Source of the DNA: Labrenzia sp. R4_2 | Lineage (GTDB): Bacteria > Pseudomonadota > Alphaproteobacteria > Rhizobiales > Stappiaceae | Length of the DNA stretch: 64,000 nt | Direction of reading: 5' to 3' | NCBI RefSeq assembly: GCF_017743865.1 | Contig: NZ_JAGHRJ010000001.1 | Coordinates: 992,001 to 1,056,000 of the forward strand | Shown here: in pieces, positions 35,946 through 45,701 of the stretch | How positions within the stretch are numbered: position 1 is the stretch's first letter | Layout of the letters: each line of letters starts with the position of its first letter | Notes under the pieces: generated by a model | What the model was told of the DNA's origin: nothing | The model's database searches: none | What the model saw: only the letters and a program-made list of their open reading frames with translations | Translations under genes and position numbers: made by a program

Positions 35946-36866
35946 TCAACGATATATGATCGTTGACCGGCGCTTGGCATCCATCAACAAACGACGGGCT
36001 TGGCTCTCGCCTTCCTTGGCCCGCAGTTCGTTTTCCAGCTTGGTGCGCATGGCAATGTCGGACTGGATCTCACGTTTCCCGCAAATGGCAATCATTTCAA
36101 AGCCGACTGGGGTCGGGTTTGGGTTGGTTAGCTTGCCGGGCCCCAACTTTTTCACCTGATCAATGATGTTCGGCGGAATTTCGGTTTCAAGCCGCCGTCC
36201 GATTGGCTGGACAACAACTTCCTTATATTGACCAAGGACGGAGCCCATGTCCTCGCAGCTGGAGACAGCTTTGCGGATCTGAGCGATTTCCCGGCGGCGC
36301 TGGGATTTGAAACCGTTGGAGGAGTTTTTCGGAACAACGACGATCACGCGCTGAAGGTCATATTCAATGGACGTGGCCCGGTCTTCTTCATCGGTTTTGC
36401 GAAGGGCCGCGATAATATCGGACTCGTCCACGTCGACACCGCCGCTGAACCGGGCCCGGACCAGCTTGCCCCAAATGAGCTGCGCTCGCAGGCGTTTTTT
36501 CAGTGTTTCGGCTCGCACTCCGCCCTGTCCGAGAGCCTGTGTCAGTCTGGCAGGGGTAAGTTTCACGTTCCGGGCGATGTTTGCATAGGCGTTGTCGACT
36601 TCACTGTCGCTGACGCTCATGCCCATGCGGGTCGCTTCACCGACCTTGACTTGGTCGTCGATCAGTTCCTGCACGGCTTCACGCCGGGCAACAGAGGCAC
36701 TTTTCCGCTGAGTGAGCGTAATGAGCCGGGCGCGCTGGGTGATGTCATAGTCGGTTATCGGCACATCGTTGACGATCACCTTGATTGCCGCATTGGCAGA
36801 CGGTGCGATTGGCGCTGCCAAGAGTAGAGCCACGAGTGCGGACAAGATGACGAAGCGATTGCGCAT
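35946..36866 (-). CDS. surA: SurA-like periplasmic chaperone
   Basis: A 306-residue exported protein with a signal peptide ending near SANA-AIKV, the SurA N-terminal domain (VNDVPITDYDITQRARLI) and one divergent parvulin-like domain toward the end, compared with two in E. coli SurA. It would guide outer-membrane proteins, including LptD, through the periplasm. I chose the ATG at 36866, with GGA just before it and the signal peptide starting there; longer starts up to 36902 exist. It lies between lptD and pdxA, the expected place. Confidence 0.9.
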   Translation of the reverse strand: MRNRFVILSALVALLLAAPIAPSANAAIKVIVNDVPITDYDITQRARLITLTQRKSASVARREAVQELIDDQVKVGEATRMGMSVSDSEVDNAYANIARNVKLTPARLTQALGQGGVRAETLKKRLRAQLIWGKLVRARFSGGVDVDESDIIAALRKTDEEDRATSIEYDLQRVIVVVPKNSSNGFKSQRRREIAQIRKAVSSCEDMGSVLGQYKEVVVQPIGRRLETEIPPNIIDQVKKLGPGKLTNPNPTPVGFEMIAICGKREIQSDIAMRTKLENELRAKEGESQARRLLMDAKRRSTIIYR

Positions 36867-37020
36867 GGAACTTCCGTGAGTTTTGGCCATGTTTGACGAC
36901 ACTGGATAACAAAGTGCACGTCAGAATAAAAGAGAAACCCGATGTTCCTCACCATCTGCCATATTTGGGGCATTCTGGTGGCGTGCTAGCCAAATGACAG
37001 CCATTCTGTTGGTAAAATCA

Positions 37021-39393
37021 CTAGTTGTTGATGGCGTTGCTCTGAAATTGCGTATTGCCAAGTGTCCGCAAGCCGACCCGGAAGAACAGGATTTTGTTGG
37101 TGGTATCTCCATCATTACGGCTGCGGTCTTCCGAATAGGATAGCGAAAGCGAGAAGCCCTCATCGTCATAGCCGACGCCAATTCCGTCTTGAACGATGTT
37201 GCTGTTTTGAAGATCGTAGCGCATGGAGCCGAACACACGCCAATTCTCTTGCAGCCGCAGGCTGGCTGAGCCGAGCAACTCTTCGCGCGTGTCGTTAATA
37301 CCGACATTCGGTTGGGCATCGAGGAACGCGTAGGCGATGGATGAAACCACCGGTCCGTAAATAGCGCTGGCTTGCGCCTGTAGGCGGTTTATTGAGAAAT
37401 CGTCTTTGTCAAAACGTGCCTGTGTACCGAGCTTTACGCCATATTTGGTGTCAAGATAGAGGCTGCCGACATAGTCGGACAGATCGGACTCAAGTCCGGA
37501 ATCTTGTGTCGCGCCAAGAATATCCGGGACCTTGTAGGAGTTCTCGCCAGCGAGATGATAGGACCGGCCGAAAAGGCCGGTTAGATAGTGGCCGCTGTTC
37601 AGTTGGAGTTTGTAGTTCAAGCCCACATTGAGGCGCGTGCCGCCCTCCGCGCGGTCGAAACCGGAAAACTTGTCCGTGTCAAACAGAGTGGTCGTGTCAA
37701 AGACGATGCTCTGTGCGTCTTCGTTCGGCAATTCCCCAATGCGCTGTTCGTTCGGTCGGGCAATAATCTGCGCCATGGGCTCGAAGATCTGGTTGCCGCC
37801 GTTGAAGCTTGCAATGATTGGATAGCTGTACTCGAGACCGATTGCCGGCATGGCTCGGCCAACAAAACTCTCGCCTGCAAGCGCTGTAACATCCGCATCC
37901 GGGGAGGCCAGGAAGAACAGATCGCCCTTCATGTAGGCGAACGGCGTAAATGTCTGCCCGAGCGGATCAACGAAGGTCCGGCGCCATGTGCCATCGACCG
38001 AAAGGCGCGAAAACGTGCCGTCCACACCGCGGAAGCGGGCAGAGGTGCCACCATCAATGGAGAATGCATCAGTCTCTTCGCGCGTCAAAGAGGTGAAGTT
38101 CGCAGCGAGCGATAGTTCACCATCCAGCACAGGGTCTGCAAAAACGAAATCGTAGTCGACGACTGGCAGCACAAGTGGCTGTTTGCTTTGCAAGTTGCTG
38201 CCAACCGGTGAGAAACCATCCGCATTGAAGTTGCTGGATGTATAATCAGCCTGTGCAATCTGAAAGGCATAAGTGTTGAAACTGAGAGCGTTGCGCTCAG
38301 TCAGGCCCTCGAAGTAGATCCTCGAGGTTTCGTTCCCGCCCCAGCTTGTGAAAGAATAGTCTTCAAAGAAGGCCCGGTCACTCTTGTAGGTGACATCCCA
38401 GCCGAGGTTCCAGGCACCGATTACATTGAATGTGCCCGTCGTGCGGAAAGCACCGCGCATGTCGCTGTCGGCGCGCTGGGTTTTGAACTGGTCAGGATCA
38501 AGCTGATAGATGCCGCCAGCTGACAGCGAAAAGTCGCCCCGCCGGAACTTCTGACGGAAATCAACGTCGACGAACAGCCCTTGCCTCGTCAGCGGAGTAA
38601 AAGTTGTTGTCAGATCGCGGTGCGGGCTCAAGGCCCAATAGTATGGAATATTCGCCCCGAACCCGAGCTTGTCCGCAATCACCCAGTTCGGGATTAGAAA
38701 GCCGGAATGACGCTTGACGGTCGGATCAGGCATCGACAGGAACGGTGCATAAAGGACCGGCTGTCCGTAGAATTCGAGCGACGGCTGCTCGAACCGGATC
38801 ACCTTTTCCTGTTTGTCATGGACAATCGTTTTGGAACGGATGCGCCAGAGCGGTGCTTTGCCAGCCGGACGCGTCGGATTCGTGTAGACGGTATAGACAC
38901 CATTTTCCACGACTGTAACGTTGCCGTCTTCACGGGTTGCCTGCTCGGCAATCAGCCGCGTTCTGTTCGGCATGTCGATCTGAAGCGAGCGGGCGAAGGC
39001 CTGCGCAAAATCTTCCGACATCTGCAACTCTTCGGTCCGAAGAATGTTGCCTTCGGTATCGAGGAAGATGACGTTGCCTGTAGCCGTTAGCTGCTGCGTG
39101 CCACGGTTAAAAACGATCTGAGCTGCCTGAACCGTGTTGCCGTCGTAGTAGACCTGCACATCGCCGCGCGCGGTGATGATGTCGCGGTCGAAATCGTAGG
39201 TGAGGTTGTTGGCCTCAAGGAGAAGATCTTCGTCAGCGGCAGGGGCTTCGCTGTTGAAAAAATCAAGGTTCTGTGCGGATGCAGAATGCGGGGCCGTCAA
39301 TATTCCAGCTGACACGGCAAGAGCGCTGACGGCTGCCAAAAGGCATGCACGTCCGGCCCAAGTCTCTGTGTTCAGAAAAAACGGAAACGTCAT
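37021..39393 (-). CDS. lptD: LPS assembly outer-membrane protein LptD
   Basis: A 790-residue outer-membrane barrel that inserts LPS in the outer leaflet with LptE. A signal peptide ends in SASA. The OstA/LptA-like domain follows (LEANNLTYDFDRDIITARGDV) and then the large barrel domain (VLYAPFLSMPDPTVKRHSGFLIP). I found no cysteine in the mature part, whereas E. coli LptD depends on two disulfides. I chose the ATG at 39393, five bases after lptG, where the signal peptide begins. Confidence 0.95.
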   Translation of the reverse strand: MTFPFFLNTETWAGRACLLAAVSALAVSAGILTAPHSASAQNLDFFNSEAPAADEDLLLEANNLTYDFDRDIITARGDVQVYYDGNTVQAAQIVFNRGTQQLTATGNVIFLDTEGNILRTEELQMSEDFAQAFARSLQIDMPNRTRLIAEQATREDGNVTVVENGVYTVYTNPTRPAGKAPLWRIRSKTIVHDKQEKVIRFEQPSLEFYGQPVLYAPFLSMPDPTVKRHSGFLIPNWVIADKLGFGANIPYYWALSPHRDLTTTFTPLTRQGLFVDVDFRQKFRRGDFSLSAGGIYQLDPDQFKTQRADSDMRGAFRTTGTFNVIGAWNLGWDVTYKSDRAFFEDYSFTSWGGNETSRIYFEGLTERNALSFNTYAFQIAQADYTSSNFNADGFSPVGSNLQSKQPLVLPVVDYDFVFADPVLDGELSLAANFTSLTREETDAFSIDGGTSARFRGVDGTFSRLSVDGTWRRTFVDPLGQTFTPFAYMKGDLFFLASPDADVTALAGESFVGRAMPAIGLEYSYPIIASFNGGNQIFEPMAQIIARPNEQRIGELPNEDAQSIVFDTTTLFDTDKFSGFDRAEGGTRLNVGLNYKLQLNSGHYLTGLFGRSYHLAGENSYKVPDILGATQDSGLESDLSDYVGSLYLDTKYGVKLGTQARFDKDDFSINRLQAQASAIYGPVVSSIAYAFLDAQPNVGINDTREELLGSASLRLQENWRVFGSMRYDLQNSNIVQDGIGVGYDDEGFSLSLSYSEDRSRNDGDTTNKILFFRVGLRTLGNTQFQSNAINN

Positions 39394-39398
39394 GCGCC

Positions 39399-40493
39399 TT
39401 ACCCGTCTTCCTGATGCAAGAGAATTGTCAAACCCATAAGTACCCCAAATATTCCTGGCGCCCACGCAGCAACCAACGGAGGCACGATTCCCGCCCCTCC
39501 GAAGTCCTTGGCCAGTTCCGTAAGAACGTAAAGCACGAACCCGGACAGGATTCCACCCAGAATCATCCGTCCCAATCCACCAAATCGCGAAACTTTAAGG
39601 GAAACTGCCGCTGCAATGAGAATCATTGCAATCAACAACAATGGCCGTGCGAGCAGCGATTGATATTGTAGATTGTAACGATAGGCCGGCAAACCCGCGT
39701 TTCTCGCCAGTTCGATAAACCGGGGCAGATTCCAGAATGAAATTGATTCGGGCGAGCCGATGCTCTCGCGAACCTCTGTCGCTGTCAGAAACGTACTGAT
39801 TTGATAGACGCTGTAAGACTGTGGATCGTTTTCAGTCGTGTACACGATGGCATTGTCGAGATACCAGGTCTCGTTTCCAAGCCGCGCCTGTTCTGCTTCG
39901 ATCCGCTCACGGAATGTGCCGTCTTCGTCAAAGGTGAAAACCGTGACCCTCAAAAGACGTGTCCCGTTGTCCAAAAGCTGAGAAGCGCGCAGCACAGACT
40001 CCCCATCAAGGCCGTCCTGACGGACCCAGACCTCGCCCGAGCTCTGCAACAAGAAGGTTTGATCGGCCCCGAACAATCCGGCAGCGGCTTCCTCTGATTT
40101 TTGCTGAAGGTAGACCGCAGCGGGATTGTAGACCGTGATTGAGAACACCCCGAGGAAAAGACCAACCAAAACGGCGGGCGTTGAAAACTGCCAAACCGAA
40201 ATGCCAGCCGCCCGGGTTACGACCAGTTCCAAGGCGCGGCTGAGTGTAACGAAGGCTGCGATTGCACCAAACAGAACCGTAAATGGGATGACCTGCTCCA
40301 GAAGGAGAGGGACCCGCAGGAGCGATATGTAGGCGACCCGCATCACGGTGAAGCCCTCTCTGTCGCTGCCGCGCCGGACAAGTTCCAGTACATCGAACAG
40401 GAAGAGCAGCACCGCGGCGAACAGGAAAAGGCCAAGGATCGCTTTGATAAAGCGGCCTGAGAAGTAGACAGAAAGGGTCCGTCCCAGGATCAT
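39399..40493 (-). CDS. lptG: LPS export permease LptG
   Basis: A 364-residue YjgP/YjgQ-family inner-membrane protein with six hydrophobic helices and a periplasmic beta-jellyroll between helices 3 and 4. It pairs with LptF and the LptB ATPase to lift LPS from the inner membrane. The start overlaps the lptF stop in an ATGA. LptB is not in the window. Confidence 0.95.
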   Translation of the reverse strand: MILGRTLSVYFSGRFIKAILGLFLFAAVLLFLFDVLELVRRGSDREGFTVMRVAYISLLRVPLLLEQVIPFTVLFGAIAAFVTLSRALELVVTRAAGISVWQFSTPAVLVGLFLGVFSITVYNPAAVYLQQKSEEAAAGLFGADQTFLLQSSGEVWVRQDGLDGESVLRASQLLDNGTRLLRVTVFTFDEDGTFRERIEAEQARLGNETWYLDNAIVYTTENDPQSYSVYQISTFLTATEVRESIGSPESISFWNLPRFIELARNAGLPAYRYNLQYQSLLARPLLLIAMILIAAAVSLKVSRFGGLGRMILGGILSGFVLYVLTELAKDFGGAGIVPPLVAAWAPGIFGVLMGLTILLHQEDG

Positions 40494-41677
40494 GAAGCGC
40501 TCCCGGCACGGTTCTTGGTCAATTTTGCAGTGATTGCTTCAACCCAGTCTCCGATCATGAGCTGGAACCGTTGGAGGGCTTGAGACTGTTTGCCCTGGTG
40601 TCCGCGGAGGATCGATACAAGCGCAATGCCACCGCCCAGAACCGGAACCACATATCGCATCGCATAAAGCACATCGGTATCATTGGAGATTGCCGTGATC
40701 CCGAAGCCGGTGGTGCGCAAAAGAACGCAGCAGGTGATCGCGCCCACAATTGCCATGCCGCGCCCCTGCCGGGTCGTCCGTGCAACGCCTAGGAATGCAA
40801 AAACTATCAGAGCGAAGGACAAGCAATAGAGCGGCAAACTGAACCGCTCATGAATTTCTGCCCGAAGCCTCTCTGGGTGTGTGACCGCGAAGTAATCGTT
40901 TCCGGGCGGGCCAAGGAGGTTTGCAGTGCTTCTCTCGCTCGGCTTGAAGACCGGTTCACTTGCTTCGGGGATCAGGTTGGACAAATCGAAGGCATAGGAC
41001 TGAAATCGGACGATCGACATATCACCGACCTGTTTCGGCCGCCGCTGGATCGTGCCGTTCTGCATGACCAGCAATGTCCGGCCGGCTGCCTCGATGATAT
41101 TTCCGGTATCAGCCTGATAGGTAAAGGCTGTGTCAGGGTCCCGCGTGTCATGCATCAAAAGACCATCGAGCGTGCCTTTGCCAGACCGATTTCGGATGTG
41201 GAAGGTTAAGCCTTCCTCCACATTTATGAAACGCCCCGGTTTGACGATGTTGGCAACGAGATCTGCGCGCACACGCGTGATTTCCGTTCGAAGCTGGGCA
41301 AGGCCGGCGGGCGCGACATAAAGAGAGAAGGCAGACACCAGAAGCATGATGACTGTGGCAAACACAAGCACGGGCTTGAGCACCAGAAACCTGGATCCAC
41401 CGCTTGCATCAATCACGATCAGCTCGCTGTCGCCGGAGAGCGCGTTCAGAACCAGTATGAGCGCTATCATGAGCGCAAAGGGCGCGACAGTGACGATCAA
41501 AAACGGTAGCGCCAGCATGGTGATGCCGATGAACTGGACGATTGTCTGCCCCTTGGACGTCACCAGGTCCAGCTGCCGGAGGGCCTGCGTTGCCCAAACA
41601 ACCCCCGTCATGGCGGCGAGCGTGAGCGTGAACGCATAGGCGGTGCGCCGAATGATATAGCGTTCCAGCGTGTTCAT
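40490..41677 (-). CDS. lptF: LPS export permease LptF
   Basis: A 395-residue YjgP/YjgQ-family protein with six helices and a periplasmic jellyroll domain, starting MNTLERYIIRRTAYAFTLTL. It is the first gene of lptF-lptG-lptD-surA-pdxA-ksgA. LptF binds the LptA/C periplasmic bridge in related systems. The 236 bp between it and divergent pepA should hold both promoters; I see no clear boxes. Confidence 0.95.
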   Translation of the reverse strand: MNTLERYIIRRTAYAFTLTLAAMTGVVWATQALRQLDLVTSKGQTIVQFIGITMLALPFLIVTVAPFALMIALILVLNALSGDSELIVIDASGGSRFLVLKPVLVFATVIMLLVSAFSLYVAPAGLAQLRTEITRVRADLVANIVKPGRFINVEEGLTFHIRNRSGKGTLDGLLMHDTRDPDTAFTYQADTGNIIEAAGRTLLVMQNGTIQRRPKQVGDMSIVRFQSYAFDLSNLIPEASEPVFKPSERSTANLLGPPGNDYFAVTHPERLRAEIHERFSLPLYCLSFALIVFAFLGVARTTRQGRGMAIVGAITCCVLLRTTGFGITAISNDTDVLYAMRYVVPVLGGGIALVSILRGHQGKQSQALQRFQLMIGDWVEAITAKLTKNRAGSAS

Positions 41678-41913
41678 GGCAGCTGCCGGATACTCCGTAC
41701 AAATCTCATAAAATTTGACTTTATGTTCAATAACACGGGATGTGGTGAATGGCCCATGAAAGAAGATGGTTAATATACATTAATTTGCAACTGATCTTGC
41801 CGAAAACGCTTTAAAACGCCATCATTTAGCAATCTAGGGATATCTCCCGGCCAGGGCACAACGCTGTCCTGTTTCACATCCTGATGACTTTGACCGACCT
41901 GCAAGGACAAACG

Positions 41914-43413
41914 ATGACCAAGCTGAACAAGATCTCCTTTTCAAAAATCGACGCTCCGTCAAAGGGGATTGTGGTCGCTTTGGCAGGCGAGGCATTGGCA
42001 ACTGGAGCTGCCACTGCAGGACTGGTCGGCGATTTGACGGGTGGTCTGGCGAATGTCGCGGAGATCGGAGGTTTCTCCGGAAAGAAAAAGACCAGCCTCG
42101 ACCTTGTCGCGCCCGGTGGTCTTTCACTCGATCGGCTGATCGTCTTTGGAACAGGTGCGATGGACGGGCTCACCCGCGATGACTGGCGCGCGTTCGGCGG
42201 TGCAGTGTTTGCCGCCCTTAAGTCTGCCAAGGCAGAGGCGGCGACAGTTGTTCTTGAAGCCCCGGAAGGCGAGGAGCTGGATGCGGAGCTTGCAGCTGAA
42301 TTTGCAATGGGTGCCAAACTGCGCGCTTACGACTTCGACAAGTACAAGTCCAAAAAGGACGACGACAAGGCCACGAAAACGCTCAAATTGACCCTGCAAG
42401 TTGCGGATCCCAAAGCCGCGCGAAAAGCCTGGACCACGGCGGAAGGCATTGCCGATGGGGTGATCCTGGCCCGTGATCTTGTCAACGAGCCGGCAAACGT
42501 TCTCGGGCCAGTCGAATTCGCCGCCAAGGCTTCGGAATTGGAAGCACTCGGAGTTGAGGTCGAAATCCTCGGCGAAAAGGAGATGAAGAAGCTCAAGATG
42601 GCAGCGCTCTTGGGCGTGTCTCAAGGCTCGGTTCGGCCGCCACGCCTTGCCGTCATGCGCTGGAACGGCGGCAAAAAAGGCGCAGCTCCCGTCGCCTTGG
42701 TGGGCAAGGGCGTGGTTTTCGATACCGGCGGGATCTCCATCAAACCGGCTGGCGGTATGGAAGATATGAAGGGCGACATGGGTGGTGCCGCGGCCGTAAT
42801 TGGGGCCATGCACGCAATTGCGGCCCGCAAGGCCAAGGCAAATGTGGTGGGTGTCATCGGTCTTGTCGAAAACATGCCGGACGGCAACGCACAACGGCCC
42901 GGCGACATCGTGACCGCCATGTCCGGAACGACCATCGAGATCCTGAATACGGACGCCGAGGGGCGCCTCGTTCTGGCGGATGCCATGTGGTACACGCAGG
43001 AAAAATACAAGCCGGCAGTCATGATCGACTTGGCAACACTGACCGGTGCGGTCCTGGTTGCACTCGGCAATTTGAACGCTGGTCTTTTCTCAAACAATGA
43101 TGAGCTTGCCGACAAGCTGTTGGATGCGGCCAAGGCCAGTGGTGAGCCGCTTTGGCGCCTGCCGTTGTCGAAGGATTACGACAAGCTCATCGACACACCG
43201 AATGCTGACGTGAAAAACACCGGAGGGCGGTGGGCCGGATCTATCACCGCCGCGCAGTTCCTGCAGCGCTTTTCCAACGATGTGCCATGGGCGCATCTGG
43301 ACATTGCCGGCACAGCATTTGGAGCGCCTAAGGATGACACGTGCCAGAGCTGGGCGTCTGGCTACGGTGTTCGCCTGCTCAACCAGCTGGTGGCGGACCA
43401 CTACGAGAGCTGA
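41914..43413 (+). CDS. pepA: Leucyl aminopeptidase PepA
   Basis: A 499-residue M17 metallopeptidase that removes N-terminal residues from peptides, with two metal ions. The catalytic domain shows [30 protein letters not shown] and the signature [14 protein letters not shown]. The N-terminal macro-like domain is present. I chose the ATG at 41914, with AAGGA seven bases before it, over one ten codons upstream. In some bacteria PepA also binds DNA; nothing here shows that. Confidence 0.96.
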   Translation: MTKLNKISFSKIDAPSKGIVVALAGEALATGAATAGLVGDLTGGLANVAEIGGFSGKKKTSLDLVAPGGLSLDRLIVFGTGAMDGLTRDDWRAFGGAVFAALKSAKAEAATVVLEAPEGEELDAELAAEFAMGAKLRAYDFDKYKSKKDDDKATKTLKLTLQVADPKAARKAWTTAEGIADGVILARDLVNEPANVLGPVEFAAKASELEALGVEVEILGEKEMKKLKMAALLGVSQGSVRPPRLAVMRWNGGKKGAAPVALVGKGVVFDTGGISIKPAGGMEDMKGDMGGAAAVIGAMHAIAARKAKANVVGVIGLVENMPDGNAQRPGDIVTAMSGTTIEILNTDAEGRLVLADAMWYTQEKYKPAVMIDLATLTGAVLVALGNLNAGLFSNNDELADKLLDAAKASGEPLWRLPLSKDYDKLIDTPNADVKNTGGRWAGSITAAQFLQRFSNDVPWAHLDIAGTAFGAPKDDTCQSWASGYGVRLLNQLVADHYES

Positions 43414-43435
43414 TTGAAAAGAGCTGAAAACAAAG

Positions 43436-43462
43436 AAAAACCCGCCGTATTGGCGGGTTTTT
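43436..43462. terminator. Intrinsic terminator after pepA
   Basis: AAAAACCCGCC (43436-43446) and GGCGGGTTTTT (43452-43462) form a perfect 11-bp palindrome with a five-base loop and T-runs on both strands. It ends pepA and also the minus-strand frame that stops at 43486. Confidence 0.92.
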
Positions 43463-43485
43463 CATGGACTGAGAAGTCCGGAAAA

Positions 43486-43602
43486 TCAGCAGGTCTTATA
43501 GGCCTGACATGCGGTCGCAGGTTCGACCAGGAAACCCATGCCGACAGTGGCTCCAGCTACACAGGCCACCAATCCGCAAAACACAACTACTCGTGCAAGC
43601 AT
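43486..43602 (-). CDS. Small predicted exported Cys-containing peptide (38 aa)
   Basis: A 38-residue frame beginning MLARVVVFCGLVACVAGATV, a plausible signal peptide or membrane helix, and ending in PATACQAYKTC with two Cys. GGGGAT lies before the ATG and the bidirectional terminator after pepA lies just past the stop on this strand, as expected for a real transcript. Too short for firm support, and I know no family. Confidence 0.4.
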   Translation of the reverse strand: MLARVVVFCGLVACVAGATVGMGFLVEPATACQAYKTC

Positions 43603-43871
43603 ACACAATCCCCATCTCGGCCGGGTCGGGAAACCGTACCCCGGCCATAACGCCAGATCTTGAAAGATCGTCCCCGGCGGTAAGCCTAACGAACGGTTAT
43701 TTTCGGAAGGTTAATGCAACGACTCGGCTAAGGTGTCCACGGTCGGTTTTTTGTGGATGCAATTTGCCGTCCCTCCTGTGGCCGAGCTGCATCACTTATG
43801 ACCGCCAGCGCATGATAGTGCTGTGCATGGTAACTGATTGTGGGTCTTCAAAGAGGTGTTGTTGAAACCTT
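43603..43871. other. Gap before holC
   Basis: About 270 bp without a supported gene. It should hold the promoters of the small minus-strand peptide gene and of holC. Several GGTT/AACC runs are visible but no clear -35/-10 pair. Confidence 0.4.
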
Positions 43872-44324
43872 ATGAGCGTTGAAGTTGTCTTTTATCATCT
43901 CTTGCACAAACCGCTGGAGTTGGCCCTACCGGAACTTCTTCAAAAGTGTCTGGAACGTGACTGGAAAGTGGTTGTGCAGACTGGATCCCAGGAGCGGTGC
44001 AATGCGCTTGATGCACATTTATGGACCTATCAGGACGACAGCTTCCTGCCGCATGGCACCAAGGCCGATGGCTATGCAGAACATCAGCCGATCTATTTGA
44101 CCTTCGAGCAGGACAATCCGAACGAGGCGGATGTCCGCTTTCTCGTCGATCGGGCCGCGCCACCGGTGCTCGAGCCTTACAAACGCGCAATCTACATGTT
44201 TGACGGCAATGATCAGGGGGCGGTCGAAGAGGCGCGCATGCGCTGGAAGGAAGCCAAATCTTCCGGTTTCCAGATCGCCTATTGGCAGCAAACGGAAGCG
44301 GGCGGCTGGGAGCGCAAGGCATGA
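43872..44324 (+). CDS. holC: DNA polymerase III chi subunit HolC
   Basis: A 150-residue chi subunit, starting MSVEVVFYHLLHKPLELALP, with WTYQDDSFLPHG and FDGNDQGAVEEARMRW, all family hallmarks. Chi joins the clamp loader to SSB and helps polymerase and repair helicases at forks. Its stop overlaps the start of a methyltransferase gene in an ATGA, which couples the two. Confidence 0.95.
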   Translation: MSVEVVFYHLLHKPLELALPELLQKCLERDWKVVVQTGSQERCNALDAHLWTYQDDSFLPHGTKADGYAEHQPIYLTFEQDNPNEADVRFLVDRAAPPVLEPYKRAIYMFDGNDQGAVEEARMRWKEAKSSGFQIAYWQQTEAGGWERKA

Positions 44325-45031
44325 GCGACAAGACGGTTCACTCCGACAGTGCATTCATGGCGCGCCGGGATGCGGCGCGGGACCGGATTGACGAACTGAC
44401 CGGCGCCAAGGGGGGCGCGGCCGATGACCGGCTGGCCTGGTTCCATACCGTTTACCGCGAAGCTGGCGGCGATCCGGCCGCTGTTCCGTGGGCGGATTTG
44501 GCGCCCAAGGAGGCGATCGTCGAATGGCTGGCTGAAAATCCGGGCGAGGGCAGTCGCGCCATCGATATCGGCTGCGGCCTTGGCGACAATGCGGAAGCTC
44601 TTGCAGCGGCGGGCTACAAAACCGAAGCCTTCGATCTGTCGGAAGACGCTATTGTGTGGGCGCAGAAACGGTTTCCGGACAGTTCTGTTTCCTACCGCGC
44701 CGCAGACCTCTTTCAGTTGCCGGACGAGTGGCACGGCGCGTTTGATCTGGTTCATGAGTGCTACACCATTCAGGCGCTTGATGGCGATTTGCGCACCAGG
44801 GCGGTTGAGGTCATGGCCGGTCTGGTCGCCCCGGGGGGACGGCTGCTTCTGATCAACCGCTGCCAGGATGAAGACGGAGAGGCTCAGGGGCCGCCATGGC
44901 CGATGAAACCATCCGAATGGCGGCGTTTTGAAACCTTAGGTCTGACAATGGTCCGGGAAGAGTTTTATGAAATTGAACGTCCGGGCCGGATCATTCCGCA
45001 TGTCCGTGCAGTGTTCGAACGAAAAATCTAG
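44321..45031 (+). CDS. Class I SAM-dependent methyltransferase
   Basis: A 236-residue Rossmann methyltransferase with motif I AIDIGCGLGDNAEALAAAGY at about residues 82-101 and the acidic loop AFDLSEDAIVWA. The overall form recalls thiopurine or halide/thiol methyltransferases, with no domain beyond the catalytic core. Substrate unknown. It starts within the holC stop and is followed after nine bases by a rhodanese gene; a sulfur or selenium substrate would fit that neighbour but is only inference. Confidence 0.9.
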   Translation: MSDKTVHSDSAFMARRDAARDRIDELTGAKGGAADDRLAWFHTVYREAGGDPAAVPWADLAPKEAIVEWLAENPGEGSRAIDIGCGLGDNAEALAAAGYKTEAFDLSEDAIVWAQKRFPDSSVSYRAADLFQLPDEWHGAFDLVHECYTIQALDGDLRTRAVEVMAGLVAPGGRLLLINRCQDEDGEAQGPPWPMKPSEWRRFETLGLTMVREEFYEIERPGRIIPHVRAVFERKI

Positions 45032-45040
45032 GGAGGCGGT

Positions 45041-45436
45041 ATGCCGAAAAACTTGAAAATCTCATCCGCCGAGCTTGTCGCCCAGGCGCGGGCGCAAATC
45101 GAGGAAATCGACGCGAAGGACGCCATTGCGCTTGTCGAGGATCCGCGCGTGCAATTCGTCGATCTCCGGGACATCCGTGAGCGCAAGCACTCCGGCTATA
45201 TCCCGGGCAGTTTTCACTGTCCGCGCGGCATGACCGAATTCTGGGTGGATCCGGAAAGTCCCTATTTCAAAGAGACTTTTGGTGAGGACAAGAAGTTCGT
45301 CTTCCACTGCGCCGCCGGCTGGCGCTCGGCGCTGACAGTTGCGACCCTGAAATCCATGGGGTTTGAAGCCGCCCACATCACCGATGGCTTTGCCGACTGG
45401 GTCAAACAGGGCGGTCCGGTCGAAAAGGACGATTGA
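45041..45436 (+). CDS. Rhodanese-like sulfurtransferase
   Basis: A 131-residue single rhodanese domain. It has the pattern FVDLRDIRERKHSGYIPGS and the active-site loop HCAAGWRSAL with Cys as the likely persulfide carrier. Such proteins pass sulfane sulfur from thiosulfate or persulfides to acceptors in the cytoplasm. It is third in the holC-methyltransferase-rhodanese unit, with GGGAGG before the ATG. Confidence 0.92.
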   Translation: MPKNLKISSAELVAQARAQIEEIDAKDAIALVEDPRVQFVDLRDIRERKHSGYIPGSFHCPRGMTEFWVDPESPYFKETFGEDKKFVFHCAAGWRSALTVATLKSMGFEAAHITDGFADWVKQGGPVEKDD

Positions 45437-45520
45437 GCTGAAGCGAACTTGTCACCTTCGACTCCAGCATCGTGCTTCTGCAGCGTTTGATTAGGCACAG
45501 TGCGATAACACAGCACACCG

Positions 45521-45660
45521 GTCATCCCCGATTCATTCGGGGATCCAATCCACTGCTCCGCGCATTCCGATTTATTGTTCGGATAAAGAATTGCCACTCG
45601 GTTTGTACGCGTTCCCGCGGACACGGGTGCCAATGGATCCCCGCACAAGGCGGGGATGAC
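45521..45660. repeat. Paired dispersed palindromic repeat
   Basis: Outer arms GTCATCCCCG (45521-45530) and CGGGGATGAC (45651-45660) are exact inverted copies. Each arm is itself a hairpin: CCCCG/CGGGG at 45526-45542 and CCCCGC/GCGGGG at 45639-45655, both next to GGATCC. It lies between convergent genes (rhodanese and HAD). This looks like a non-coding dispersed element of alphaproteobacterial genomes, with no gene inside. Confidence 0.7.
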
Positions 45661-45701
45661 AGCAGAGAATAGGGGAAGGCTCTTTCAAAAGCCTTTGCCC
45701 G

